A stretch of 26,836 bases of DNA from Fluviicola sp. (GTDB taxonomy: Bacteria; Bacteroidota; Bacteroidia; Flavobacteriales_D; Crocinitomicaceae): NCBI RefSeq assembly GCF_030151805.1, contig NZ_JASLCN010000070.1, forward strand, positions 1 through 26,836, written 5' to 3'. This document shows, piece after piece, positions 1-9,007 of this stretch (position 1 is its first letter; each line of letters starts with the position of its first letter). The notes beneath the pieces were generated by a model. The model saw only the letters and a program-made list of their open reading frames with translations. It did not search any database and was not told where the DNA came from. Made by a program: the position numbers and the translations under genes.

Positions 1-2392
1 CCTGACCTTCGTCCAGAATAAGTGTGTCGAACACAAAATCTTTCAGGTAACGGATATCGGAAAGCAAGGTTCCATAAGTGCTCAGAATAATATCGTATTG
101 CTCAAAATGATGCGTTGTTTTACTTCTCCCGCTGCCGTGAAGTTCCAGGATTCGTAAATTCGGAGTGAATTTTGCGATTTCATCTTTCCAATTGAAGACC
201 AAAGAAGTCGGAACAACGATGAGATGTGTTCCTTTTTGCTCCTCCTGTTTTTTGGAGAGATATGCCAACAATTGAATGGTTTTCCCCAAACCCATATCGT
301 CAGCGAGAATTCCCCCGAAACCGAAATCGTTCAAAAAGTGAAGCCAGTGATACCCTTCCCGTTGATAATGGCGCAATTCGGCATCAAATGCTTTTGGAAG
401 CTCAATTTCCGGAATCCGTTCAAAATGCGAAATCTTATCTTTTAATTCTTCGATCTGCTGGTGAACCTGTTCATCAATTTCTTCCGCGTCAAACCATTCG
501 TCGATAAACTGGTAGGATGTTTTCGGAATGCGGATCACATCGTCGACCAATTCGCCACCCTGGAAGAATTGTTCAAATCGTTCGAGCCATTTCTCAGGAA
601 GAAGCGCCGTTTGTCCGTCACCCAATTTCACATAGCGCGACTTTTGAATAATGCTTCGCTGAATTTCTTTCAGACGCACGCGGTTATCACCGACTTTGAT
701 ATGTGCTTTTGTTTCAAACCAATCAATTCCACTGATAATCTGCACGGAAACTTTCATGCTTTTCGGAATTAGCTTCAGCTTGGTTAATTCATGGAAACCA
801 TGAATTTCCAATTCTGCTTCACTCCACGATTCGAATGCGTTTAAGAACCAATCGTTTTCCAAAAACTGACCTTTGTGCAGGTAGAAAAAATCACCGCCCA
901 ATTGATATTCGAAATCCTTGTGAAGCCTGATAATCTGTCCGATCAAATCCAATTCCAGGTTTTCATCTCTTGGAATTTCAAACGAATTTCCGGTTTGGTC
1001 GATCGTCAGGAGTTTCTTTTTGGAAAGAACCGGAATTTCTACATTTCCATATTCGATGACCGGTGTAATGTGAATATAATTTTCGCTGTCGGTAAGGAAA
1101 ATGCGTTTGGCGCGAACGGTTGCCAGTTCACTTTGTTTTACCAATGCGCGGCTTGCTTTTTTGACGTACGAATAGTTGATGCTGATGACGTTTTCGAGCG
1201 GAACTAAAAAACGCGTATGAAACTCATCAAACTGGGATTGATGAATGATTATTTTGTTGTGATTCTTCCTGAAATAGCTCAGAGTCCGGATGTAATTCCA
1301 GTTTTTAACCAGGTAAAGATCCTGTCCGCGCCGGAGAAACAATTCTCCTTTCATTTTCATCTGATCGAAGGGAATCTGAAGATTGTCCAGTTCCACAAAA
1401 CCGGTTACCTCATAGAACTCGCCGTTTTGATCTACATTGAGGTGAAGAAAGAGTGGTTTGTCGTGAATCCGGATTGTAAAATCCGTTCCTTTCGGAGCTT
1501 TGGTGTCCCACGATTCAATAACATCCAATTGCTCGAAAAGCGGTTTGGCAATCAGGATGGATTTAACCACTTTCAGAAACGCATCTTCGTTTCCGCTTAG
1601 GTTCCGGTACAGATGATGCTTCACTCCCAGCATTCCGAGAGCGGTATAAGCCTGGATCATTTCGGGATCTGTTTCCTGAAGCGCTTCCTCCAAAGCATTC
1701 AAAACCTGGATCGGGTGCTTGATCTTTCCGCTTTGTGTGAGCGCACTTTCCTGCAGTTGAAAATCAAAATTGCCTTCGTTCTGATGCGCATTGAACAGAA
1801 TGTACCTGTTGGGCAAAGATTGAGACAGATTTTCAGGAGAAAAAGGAACCGGGGCCAGTTTTTTGCTGAGTTCATCTTTCTTTTCCTGATTCAGCTGAAT
1901 CAGTTCGGGATTGACGGGAGCAATGTGTAAGGCACGGTTTTCATATGTCAACTGAAACAATTCCTCCCATTTATCCTCGTTGAGGATTCCGTAAGAACGC
2001 GCTACTTCAGCAATTTTCTTTTTGCGGGTAGATTCATCAAAAAAAGCTCTGAAATCCGGATGTTCCATTGCACGATACAAAACCAGGGTCTGATGATCAC
2101 AGAGTTTTTTACCGTTTCCGCCACAGCTGCATGAAAGTGTAATGATTCGTTTTTCCTGCGTGATGATGACTTCGTTTTCTCCCCGGAAACCATATGAACA
2201 CAGAAAAGTCCCGTTGTCAATTCCCAGGTGAACAACATGTACGGAGTTGGAACTGAAATTCAGCATTTGAATGATTCCTGCTTCTGCGAATTTCAAAAGG
2301 GTGCCATAATTCAATTCGGCAAAAGCCAGATCGCGAAAAATAAACACCTCTTCACCATCATCCGGATCATCTATTTCACGGGAACTTAGCAT
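1..2392 (-). CDS. SWIM zinc-finger SNF2-family helicase, C-terminus beyond window
   Basis: Likely a DNA-dependent ATPase/translocase of the bacterial SNF2 type. From the ATG at 2392, about 797 residues lie in the window and the gene runs off the left edge. Near the N-terminus is a SWIM zinc finger: C88, C90, C98 and H100 in the pattern CxCx7CxH, about 2092-2131. A long linker follows. Helicase motif I, GILADDMGLGKT with Walker lysine K704, lies near 278-310, and motif II reads LDEGQ (D794-Q797) at 2-15. These landmarks share one frame, which supports an uninterrupted gene, although I did not translate every codon between them. The second RecA-like lobe must be outside. An in-frame TGA lies upstream with no ATG between, so 2392 is the first ATG; the leader codons look protein-like, so a rare ATT/ATC start is possible. 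Specific role unknown; such proteins are usually linked to repair or transcription recycling. Confidence 0.9.
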   Translation of the reverse strand, partial: MLSSREIDDPDDGEEVFIFRDLAFAELNYGTLLKFAEAGIIQMLNFSSNSVHVVHLGIDNGTFLCSYGFRGENEVIITQEKRIITLSCSCGGNGKKLCDHQTLVLYRAMEHPDFRAFFDESTRKKKIAEVARSYGILNEDKWEELFQLTYENRALHIAPVNPELIQLNQEKKDELSKKLAPVPFSPENLSQSLPNRYILFNAHQNEGNFDFQLQESALTQSGKIKHPIQVLNALEEALQETDPEMIQAYTALGMLGVKHHLYRNLSGNEDAFLKVVKSILIAKPLFEQLDVIESWDTKAPKGTDFTIRIHDKPLFLHLNVDQNGEFYEVTGFVELDNLQIPFDQMKMKGELFLRRGQDLYLVKNWNYIRTLSYFRKNHNKIIIHQSQFDEFHTRFLVPLENVISINYSYVKKASRALVKQSELATVRAKRIFLTDSENYIHITPVIEYGNVEIPVLSKKKLLTIDQTGNSFEIPRDENLELDLIGQIIRLHKDFEYQLGGDFFYLHKGQFLENDWFLNAFESWSEAELEIHGFHELTKLKLIPKSMKVSVQIISGIDWFETKAHIKVGDNRVRLKEIQRSIIQKSRYVKLGDGQTALLPEKWLERFEQFFQGGELVDDVIRIPKTSYQFIDEWFDAEEIDEQVHQQIEELKDKISHFERIPEIELPKAFDAELRHYQREGYHWLHFLNDFGFGGILADDMGLGKTIQLLAYLSKKQEEQKGTHLIVVPTSLVFNWKDEIAKFTPNLRILELHGSGRSKTTHHFEQYDIILSTYGTLLSDIRYLKDFVFDTLILDEGQ

Positions 2393-2490
2393 GGCGTGAA
2401 GATAGTCAAAAGCGGGTGGTTTTGGAATGATTTTAAGCTGAATGATTCAATTCTGCGGGTTTCGGGTCTTTCGCCAAAGTCCGGGAGCAG

Positions 2491-2498
2491 TATTTTTG
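2491..2498 (+). promoter_or_regulatory. Putative Bacteroidetes -7 box for the 2535 gene
   Basis: TATTTTTG is an exact match to TAnnTTTG and lies 36 bases before the ATG at 2535. I see no convincing -33 TTG. It forms one arm of a 10-bp inverted repeat with the opposite-strand box at 2519-2526. Confidence 0.35.
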
Positions 2499-2518
2499 AC
2501 TAATTTTAGACCAATCAT

Positions 2519-2526
2519 CAAAAATA
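2519..2526 (-). promoter_or_regulatory. Putative -7 box for the SNF2 helicase gene
   Basis: On the minus strand this reads TATTTTTG, an exact TAnnTTTG match. It would give a leader of about 120 nt before the helicase ATG at 2392. No clear -33 element is visible. Confidence 0.3.
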
Positions 2527-2534
2527 CAATTACT

Positions 2535-3092
2535 ATGAGTTCACTATGGGATGTTTCCGTGATCGGAAAAGGGAAGAAATGGATTGACCTGGAAGTGATT
2601 CAGGCGCATACCGACGCAGGAAATTTTCCGGAAGACCCGGTATTTGCATTGGCATTATTGACTTCAGAAGCGTATAAATTCGGTGAAAATTACAACCGTA
2701 TTCCAGCATCTCCGCTCGGAGAAAAAATTCCTTTTGACAATTCCTACCAGTGCGCTTCGCTCAAAGGAATTGTGAATGAATTCATTGAAAAAGTAGTGGT
2801 TTACGAAATAAAGAATGTTCCTTTTCCTGTAGCACATGAAAAAGTGGATCAACAAGTTATTGCTATGGGCATTGATAAAGATCACGAAGATTGGAATGAT
2901 GCCTGGGGAGAGAAATGGGATGCGTTCTGGAATAGCAAGGAGAATATTCCACCGGCGAAATACCGGATTTGGGTAAGTGATGAAAAGTGGATTGAACATA
3001 TGGAGGTAGGAAAGTGTTTTGATACGGCTTCTTACAGTGAAGATGGTCCATGGGTCGAAGGAGATCGTGCGATTGTTTTGGATGATGAATGA
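2535..3092 (+). CDS. Hypothetical acidic, tryptophan-rich protein
   Basis: A 185-residue protein that I cannot place in a family. I chose the ATG at 2535 (MSSLWDVSVIGKGKKW) rather than the in-frame ATG at 2442, because the extra N-terminal stretch is not protein-like and the putative promoter at 2491-2498 lies between them. There is no signal peptide or membrane segment, so it is probably cytosolic. The C-terminal half is rich in Trp, Asp and Glu (about residues 118-185: WNDAWGEKWDAFW, YRIWVSDEKWIEHM, DGPWVEGD). It is divergent from the SNF2 gene and followed by a hairpin at 3161-3182, so it is probably monocistronic. No function is proposed. Confidence 0.75.
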   Translation: MSSLWDVSVIGKGKKWIDLEVIQAHTDAGNFPEDPVFALALLTSEAYKFGENYNRIPASPLGEKIPFDNSYQCASLKGIVNEFIEKVVVYEIKNVPFPVAHEKVDQQVIAMGIDKDHEDWNDAWGEKWDAFWNSKENIPPAKYRIWVSDEKWIEHMEVGKCFDTASYSEDGPWVEGDRAIVLDDE

Positions 3093-3160
3093 TGCATTTG
3101 TTTGGGTAAATTCATTATTGGGTAAAAAATACAGTTAAAACAGGAAATGTATAAGTTGAC

Positions 3161-3182
3161 ACGGGTGCTTTCGGGCACCTGT
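3161..3182 (+). terminator. Hairpin, likely terminator of the 2535 gene
   Basis: ACGGGTGC and GCACCTGT form an 8-bp stem (one G-T wobble) around the six-base loop TTTCGG. The following TTCAAATTT is a weak T-tract, so termination may be partial. Confidence 0.5.
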
Positions 3183-3189
3183 TTCAAAT

Positions 3190-5247
3190 TTGTCCCTGTT
3201 GATTATTCTAAGTAATTTGGAGGTATTGAAAGCAAAGAGAATAACAAACAGCATTGCACTTCTGTTGATCATTACGGTCACAGTGATTTTTCAGGGAAAA
3301 CATCTGAACGAAGTTCCTGCGTATACGCATACCTGGGCGCAAAACGACCGTTTGGCATTGGCAAATGGTTTTGTGCGCAATGATTTGAATTTTTTCAAAC
3401 CCGAGAATTACATTCTCAATCATCAGTTCCCGAGAAACTGGACGTATCCCAGTTATTCGACTGTAACTGCTGTGGAATTCCCGGTTCATGATTACGTTCC
3501 GGCGGTTTTCATGAAAATACTGGGAACGAATGAACCCTGGGTTTTTCACCTGTACATTTTGCTCTACAGCATTGTCGGAATGTATTTCCTGTACCTGCTC
3601 GCGGAAAAGATTTGTGATTCTCAAATCAAAGCATTGCTGGTAGTCATTTTCGCAATGACTTCGCCGGCATATATGTTTTATCAGGGTGGATTTTTACCCA
3701 CGATTCCAAGTATTTCCAATACAATTATTGCACTTTACTGTTATTCCCTGTATTTCGAAAATCAATCCCGGAAATGGTTTAAATGGGCCTTGTTCTTCTT
3801 TACCTTAGCTGCTTTGGCCCGCCTCACTTTTGTGATTCCGTTCCTGGCGGTTCTTGGCTTTGAGTTGATCCGAATCTTTCAGAAAAAAGCGAAATTCTGG
3901 CCCAATGTACTTGGAGTTGTTGTTTCTTTCAGCGTCATTATTGCTGCAAAACTGTACAATAGTTTCCTGCGCGAAAAATACGGTTCGGATTTCTTAAACG
4001 AATTGCTTCCGGCTGGAAACTGGGAAGAAATGAAGATCATTCTGAAGCAAATGTGGGAGAATATGCTTTTGGTTTATTTCTCCATGAAGCATTATTTCCT
4101 GCTGTTTTTATTGAGCGTTTTGGTTGCAATTGCTTTCCTGATCAAAGAGAAGCGGAAGGAAAACCCCTTTGCAGGATGGTGGACAATTTGTCTTTTCTGG
4201 CTCATTGGTGTGTGTGCATTCTGGTTTGTGATGGCAAAGCAATTTTATGCGCATGATTATTACTTCCTGGATACGTTCTACCTTCCGGCAGTATTCTTTG
4301 TCATATTGAGTTTGGCGCTCTTGCCAAAACCGCAGTGGCAGAACGGAAATGCGATCCTGGCGCTTTTTGTGGCGTACTTCGGGATTGTAGCATTCCAGGA
4401 AACTGCTACTTTTCAGAAAGAACGGAGGTTGTATGTAGCGAGTGACCGTTTTACCGGTTCGGTAATCAACTTTACGGGATCGGATGAATTTCTGACAAAA
4501 TCAGGAGTGTCGAGGCAAGATACGATGCTGGTCATTCACGCTTACGGACCGAATATTCCTTTTGTGCTGATGAACCGCGTTGGTTTGGCCGTTGTAGGAA
4601 AAAATCCGGTGGATATCCGAACGGGAATGGATTGGAAATGGGATTACGTGGTTTTCCAGAAACCTTATTTTGTGGAAGACGTTTATGCGATTTATCCGCA
4701 GATGCTGGAACAGGTGGAATCCATTGCGACCAATGAAAACCTGATTTTATGCAAGCGGAAAACAGACACGATTCCGCAAAGTTTGATGGAATTTATGGGA
4801 ATCCGGAATGCATACAAAACAATCCGGACTAACTTTGAATCCGGAGATAGTATCGAACACGTCAGAATTGAGATGGATCCCCGAAACAATCAAAATCATA
4901 TCGGAATTGTCGGAGAAGAAGAAATGTATGGTTTTTCACATGATTTCACGCCGCAGGTCGGACCTGATACGAAAGGACGCGTGTTGAAGATCAAAGGAAA
5001 ATTCCTCCGCCAAAACGACAACCAGGTTTCGATCATTGTCGCATATTCGAATGAAAACGATTTGCTGTACTATCAGACAATCGAATTGAATCCGATATCA
5101 AAAGCAAACGAATGGGCCGAGAAGCAATTTATTGTTTTCCTTCCTCAAAGGCGATCTGTAAACGACAAGTTGAGTTTTTACATCCACAATACGAACAAGA
5201 ATAGTGTTTTGCTGGATGATTTTGAGTTTAAGTTTTACCGGAATTGA
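3190..5247 (+). CDS. GT-C-like multi-pass membrane glycosyltransferase
   Basis: An integral membrane protein of up to 685 residues. A first membrane segment (about 20-36) is followed by a soluble loop with HTWAQNDRLALANGF, which resembles the first external loop of ArnT/PMT-like (GT39-type) lipid-linked sugar transferases, where acidic residues act in catalysis. About eight more hydrophobic segments follow to residue ~410. The last ~150 residues look like a soluble beta-rich domain (FESGDSIEHVRIEMD onward). Likely role: sugar transfer at the outer face of the inner membrane; acceptor unknown. No ATG is available: the frame starts with TTG at 3190, with another TTG at 3226 two bases after GGAGG. 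The stop is 24 bp before the next gene, so the two may be co-transcribed. A general membrane protein with a GT-like N-terminus remains possible. Confidence 0.7.
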   Translation: MSLLIILSNLEVLKAKRITNSIALLLIITVTVIFQGKHLNEVPAYTHTWAQNDRLALANGFVRNDLNFFKPENYILNHQFPRNWTYPSYSTVTAVEFPVHDYVPAVFMKILGTNEPWVFHLYILLYSIVGMYFLYLLAEKICDSQIKALLVVIFAMTSPAYMFYQGGFLPTIPSISNTIIALYCYSLYFENQSRKWFKWALFFFTLAALARLTFVIPFLAVLGFELIRIFQKKAKFWPNVLGVVVSFSVIIAAKLYNSFLREKYGSDFLNELLPAGNWEEMKIILKQMWENMLLVYFSMKHYFLLFLLSVLVAIAFLIKEKRKENPFAGWWTICLFWLIGVCAFWFVMAKQFYAHDYYFLDTFYLPAVFFVILSLALLPKPQWQNGNAILALFVAYFGIVAFQETATFQKERRLYVASDRFTGSVINFTGSDEFLTKSGVSRQDTMLVIHAYGPNIPFVLMNRVGLAVVGKNPVDIRTGMDWKWDYVVFQKPYFVEDVYAIYPQMLEQVESIATNENLILCKRKTDTIPQSLMEFMGIRNAYKTIRTNFESGDSIEHVRIEMDPRNNQNHIGIVGEEEMYGFSHDFTPQVGPDTKGRVLKIKGKFLRQNDNQVSIIVAYSNENDLLYYQTIELNPISKANEWAEKQFIVFLPQRRSVNDKLSFYIHNTNKNSVLLDDFEFKFYRN

Positions 5248-5271
5248 GAATACATTCCGTAAGTATAGGGA

Positions 5272-8121
5272 ATGAAGGCATTCGTAAACAAAATCGTTGA
5301 ATACATTGATGAACATGGGTTGAATCACCAACATGTTTGTATCGTCGTTCCTTCCGAACGGATGATTTCGTATTTGCAACGCGCATTTTACGAGTTTCAT
5401 CAAAAACCGATTCTTTCTCCGAAAATCGTTACGATCGACCGGTGGATTCAGGATGTAAATCCGCTTCCGGTTCTCGACAAAACAAGCCTGTTGTTTGAAT
5501 TGTATGAAATCTTTAAAGCCGATCCGGTAGAAATCAATGTAGACACGTTTGATTCGTTTATGGCCTGGGGACAAACCATCCTGAGTGATTTTGACGAAAT
5601 TGACCGCTACATGATCGCTCCCGATCAGTTGTTCAAGAATTTAAGGGATATCCGGGAGATTGAAAACTGGTCCTTCAATTCGGAAGAGTTATCGAAAGGG
5701 CAAATTCAGTTCATGGCTTTTTGGGATAAGCTGAAACCCTATTATGTTGCTTTGGACGCGCAGCTGAAGGAAAAAGGCGTAACGACCAAAGGAAAAGCGT
5801 ACCGCTACTTTGCAAATCAGATCGAAAGAGCATTCCATGATGATAAGGACATCCATTTTGTGTTTGCCGGATTCAACGCACTTTCAGAGTCGGAAATTTC
5901 ATTGATGAAGCAGCTTGTCATCATGGGAAGAGGGCACATTTTAATGGATTCCGACCAATTCTATTTCAATGATTCCATTCACGAGGCCGGGCAGTTTCAG
6001 CGGGAATTGTGCAAGCGTTTGGAATTAAAATCACTTCCGTTTATAGAAAATCATTTGATCAGCAAAGAGATGAATGTGCGGGTAGTGGAATGTCCGCAGT
6101 TTACGTCTCAGGCGCAGGTTGTGGGAAGTGAATTGAAAAAACTGACCACAGAACAGCTCAACGAAACCCTGGTTTTGCTTGCAGATGAAAGTTTGTTGAG
6201 TTCTATTTTAAAACATTTACCTACCGAAATTGAACAGGCAAATATCACCGTCGGACTTCCTTTGCGCCAAACATCTTTGCGCTCGTGGGTCGATTTGATT
6301 TTCCGTCTGCAGGAATCGTTCCTGCGAAGAGGGAATTCGAGTATTTACTACCGCGATTTTATCCAGTTTGCGCATCATCCTTTTATTCTGGGAGTTCTTT
6401 CTTCCACAGAGAAAAAGGAAATCCAGGACATCGAATCGCGGATCATTAATCACAACTGGCACTTTCTCGATCGAAAAAAACTGGATTTGAGCGAACGTTT
6501 GTCCGAACTGAATCAGTTGATTTTTGAACCCTGGAAACAGGATTGGCTGAAAGGAATCCGGATCATTCAGCTTTTGAATGAAAAACTGGATTTGTGGCTG
6601 GAAGAAAAAAACGAATTGGAACGGGCAATCATTCGCCGGTTTGCAAGTTCAACGGTTGTTTTACAGAATATCATGAGCAAAAATGCTCCGGAAATGAGCA
6701 TCAGTTCTTTCCGGATGCTGTTTAACGGAAACTGGAGTAATGAAACCATTGCTTATTTCGGAAATCCGCTGGAAGGCTTGCAAATCATGGGATTGCTGGA
6801 AACGCGCGGTTTGGATTTCAAACGGGTTTTTGTTTTCGGACTGAACGAAGGCGCAATGCCTCCTCAAAATGCCATCAATACGGTGATCCCGATGGATTTG
6901 AGAAAGTTTTTCGGCTTACCGACTCCACGCGAAAAACAAGGCCTTTTTGCACATCATTTTTACCGGTTGCTCCATTCCACGGATGAAATGCTGATTACGT
7001 ATTCCAGTGCTTCGGAAGCCGTCGGAAGCAGCGAACCCAGCCGGTACATTCAGCAAATGGAGCTGGAACTGGCGCAGGTAAATCCCGGAATTCGCATTCA
7101 AAAATCGTATTACACAGCGGGAAATAAGGAAAAGATCGGAAATACCGTGATCCACAAAACGGATGAGGTGGTGAACCGGATTTATGAAGTGCTTCGCGGC
7201 GGAATCAGTTTCTCCATGCTCGATAAATTTATGACTTGCCCGTTGGATTTTTACTACCGGTATGTATTGCGTTTCGGAGAAGAGAACAAGGTGGAAGAAG
7301 ACATTGAAAGCAGCACGTTGGGAACGATTATTCACTATGTGCTGGAAACTCTGTTTGAGCCATTTATTGACCGTTTTGACGAAGCGGGCCGGAGAATTTC
7401 GGGAAAAGTAGTCACGGAAGAAGACCTGGCACGAATGGAAAAAGGTGTCCCGCTTTTGGTCAGTAAGAGTTTTGAGATACACTTTTCAGAAGACAAAAAT
7501 TCCTGGCAAACCGGAACGAACCACATCAATTTCGAAGTGGCGAAAGAAATGGTGCAAAATGTGTTGCGGAGAGACCGCACGATTTTGAAGGAAAACCCGG
7601 AGAAAGCGCTTTTTATCCGCGGTTTGGAAACAAAACTGGAAACGACAATTGCTTTGGAAGACACCAGGAATGCAGGAAAGGTTTTCAATGTGCGGCTTTC
7701 GGGAATCTGTGACCGGATTGATCAGTTTGACGGCGTTCACCGGATCATTGACTATAAGTCGGGAAGTGTGAACCAGGAAAAAGTGGAATTGCGAAAAACC
7801 GCAAATCAGGAGAATTATGAAAGTGCAATCCTGATTAACAAACGGAAGGGAAGTTCGGATCAAAAACACGTTTTGCAGCTCTTGATTTACTGCTATTTGT
7901 ATTATAAATCGACCGGAATTCTGACGGATAAGGCCGGAATTTTCTCGTTTCGTTCCATCAAGGAAAGTCCGCATTTTTTGAAACTACCCGATGATATTCG
8001 GAAAGAAGACATTCCGGAATTATTGGAGCGGATTTTAAAGCAAACCATTTCGGACATGCTGGATAAGCGTCATCCTTTTGTTCACAATAAGGATTCGAAG
8101 TATTGTGCTTATTGTAATTGA
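5272..8121 (+). CDS. AddB/RecB-type PD-(D/E)XK nuclease family protein
   Basis: A 949-residue protein matching the AddB-like subunit architecture of AddAB recombination nucleases, which process double-strand breaks. The N-terminal half looks like a degenerate helicase (CIVVPSERMISYLQRAF near residues 23-39, without a Walker A loop). A central region contains LLETRGLDFKRVFVFGLNEGAMP. The C-terminal nuclease domain has ISFSMLDKFMTCPLDFYYRY (C656), GICDRID, catalytic DYKSG (D827, K829) and a QLLIYCYLYY stretch matching the QxxxY helix. The protein ends CAYCN with C945 and C948. Canonical AddB iron-sulfur sites have one more C-terminal cysteine, which is absent here. No AddA helicase gene is in the window. 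A weak hairpin could cover the start codon (5253-5274). Confidence 0.88.
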   Translation: MKAFVNKIVEYIDEHGLNHQHVCIVVPSERMISYLQRAFYEFHQKPILSPKIVTIDRWIQDVNPLPVLDKTSLLFELYEIFKADPVEINVDTFDSFMAWGQTILSDFDEIDRYMIAPDQLFKNLRDIREIENWSFNSEELSKGQIQFMAFWDKLKPYYVALDAQLKEKGVTTKGKAYRYFANQIERAFHDDKDIHFVFAGFNALSESEISLMKQLVIMGRGHILMDSDQFYFNDSIHEAGQFQRELCKRLELKSLPFIENHLISKEMNVRVVECPQFTSQAQVVGSELKKLTTEQLNETLVLLADESLLSSILKHLPTEIEQANITVGLPLRQTSLRSWVDLIFRLQESFLRRGNSSIYYRDFIQFAHHPFILGVLSSTEKKEIQDIESRIINHNWHFLDRKKLDLSERLSELNQLIFEPWKQDWLKGIRIIQLLNEKLDLWLEEKNELERAIIRRFASSTVVLQNIMSKNAPEMSISSFRMLFNGNWSNETIAYFGNPLEGLQIMGLLETRGLDFKRVFVFGLNEGAMPPQNAINTVIPMDLRKFFGLPTPREKQGLFAHHFYRLLHSTDEMLITYSSASEAVGSSEPSRYIQQMELELAQVNPGIRIQKSYYTAGNKEKIGNTVIHKTDEVVNRIYEVLRGGISFSMLDKFMTCPLDFYYRYVLRFGEENKVEEDIESSTLGTIIHYVLETLFEPFIDRFDEAGRRISGKVVTEEDLARMEKGVPLLVSKSFEIHFSEDKNSWQTGTNHINFEVAKEMVQNVLRRDRTILKENPEKALFIRGLETKLETTIALEDTRNAGKVFNVRLSGICDRIDQFDGVHRIIDYKSGSVNQEKVELRKTANQENYESAILINKRKGSSDQKHVLQLLIYCYLYYKSTGILTDKAGIFSFRSIKESPHFLKLPDDIRKEDIPELLERILKQTISDMLDKRHPFVHNKDSKYCAYCN

Positions 8122-8198
8122 TTGTTTATCACTATAAAATCTACTGATTTCTCACGTTTTTTGTAACATTTGCAGCATCCTGGAATTAAACTGAAGTC

Positions 8199-8888
8199 AT
8201 GCAAATCCGATTAGTAGCATTTTGTTTCATTTTTCTTAGTTGTTCTCAGCAAAGAATAGAAGTAAAAGGCGAGATCCCTCTTTATGAAGACCTGGTTTCA
8301 TCGGTCGAAAATCAACGGGTTCTTTTTCAAAAAGAATACGAAAAGGCAGATGAATCGGTTCGCGGTAAAATCTTGGAAAGAGCGGAAACCTATCTTTTAA
8401 ACACGATTACACAGGATTTCTTTGATCAGTGGATTGGAACCGAGTGGGATTTTAACGGAACAACCCGTACTCCGCGAAAAGGAAAGATTGCCTGCGGCTA
8501 TTTCATTACCACCGTCCTTTCGGATGCAGGATTTAAAATTCCGCGGGTAAAATGGGCACAGCAGGCGTCTGAATATTATATCACCCGAATGACATCTGAA
8601 GTAAAACGCTTCAGTAATCAAACTCCTGAATTGATGAAAAGCTATTTCCTGAAGCAGTCGGATGGATTGTATGTAGCAGGTCTTGACAGCCATGTCGGGT
8701 TTGTTTATAAATCAGGAGACGAAGTTACGTTTACGCATGCCAGTTATTCCGATCCGGAAATCGGGGTTCAGACGGAAGAACTGATTGGAAATAATCCATT
8801 CGCTAAATCGGCTTACCGGGTTGTTGGGCGGATTTTGGGCAAAGAAATGATCCGAAAATGGATTCTTGGGGAAAGCTGGGGTGAATAA
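8199..8888 (+). CDS. Lipoprotein with NlpC/P60-like Cys-His pattern
   Basis: A 229-residue protein. The N-terminus is a lipoprotein signal: hydrophobic residues 5-14 and lipobox FLSC with the lipidated cysteine at C15, so it is probably membrane-anchored facing the periplasm. After a helical stretch (about 28-80), CGYFITTVLSDAGF (C99) resembles the catalytic-cysteine helix of NlpC/P60-type peptidases. DSHVGFVYKSGD (H165) resembles the catalytic-histidine strand, and THASY (H180) follows. By analogy it may cleave peptidoglycan peptides or another amide bond. The family assignment rests on pattern, not on a full domain match. The stop at 8888 faces the DUF3109 gene convergently. I see no clear terminator in 8889-9007, only an AT-rich spacer. 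Confidence 0.65.
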   Translation: MQIRLVAFCFIFLSCSQQRIEVKGEIPLYEDLVSSVENQRVLFQKEYEKADESVRGKILERAETYLLNTITQDFFDQWIGTEWDFNGTTRTPRKGKIACGYFITTVLSDAGFKIPRVKWAQQASEYYITRMTSEVKRFSNQTPELMKSYFLKQSDGLYVAGLDSHVGFVYKSGDEVTFTHASYSDPEIGVQTEELIGNNPFAKSAYRVVGRILGKEMIRKWILGESWGE

Positions 8889-9007
8889 GAAGAAGGGGCC
8901 GGATTCAAGTGATGAACCAGGTGCTTCCAAACGGCTTTAAAAAGCAGTGTAACCCTGCGGAAATAAAGGATTGTTCACAATATTATAAATTTGTTTTTTT
9001 GTGCGAT

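Noticed and set aside
224..1930. Series of plus-strand open frames of 70-130 codons
   Set aside because: They lie over the minus-strand SNF2 gene, have no family features and are shadows of it.
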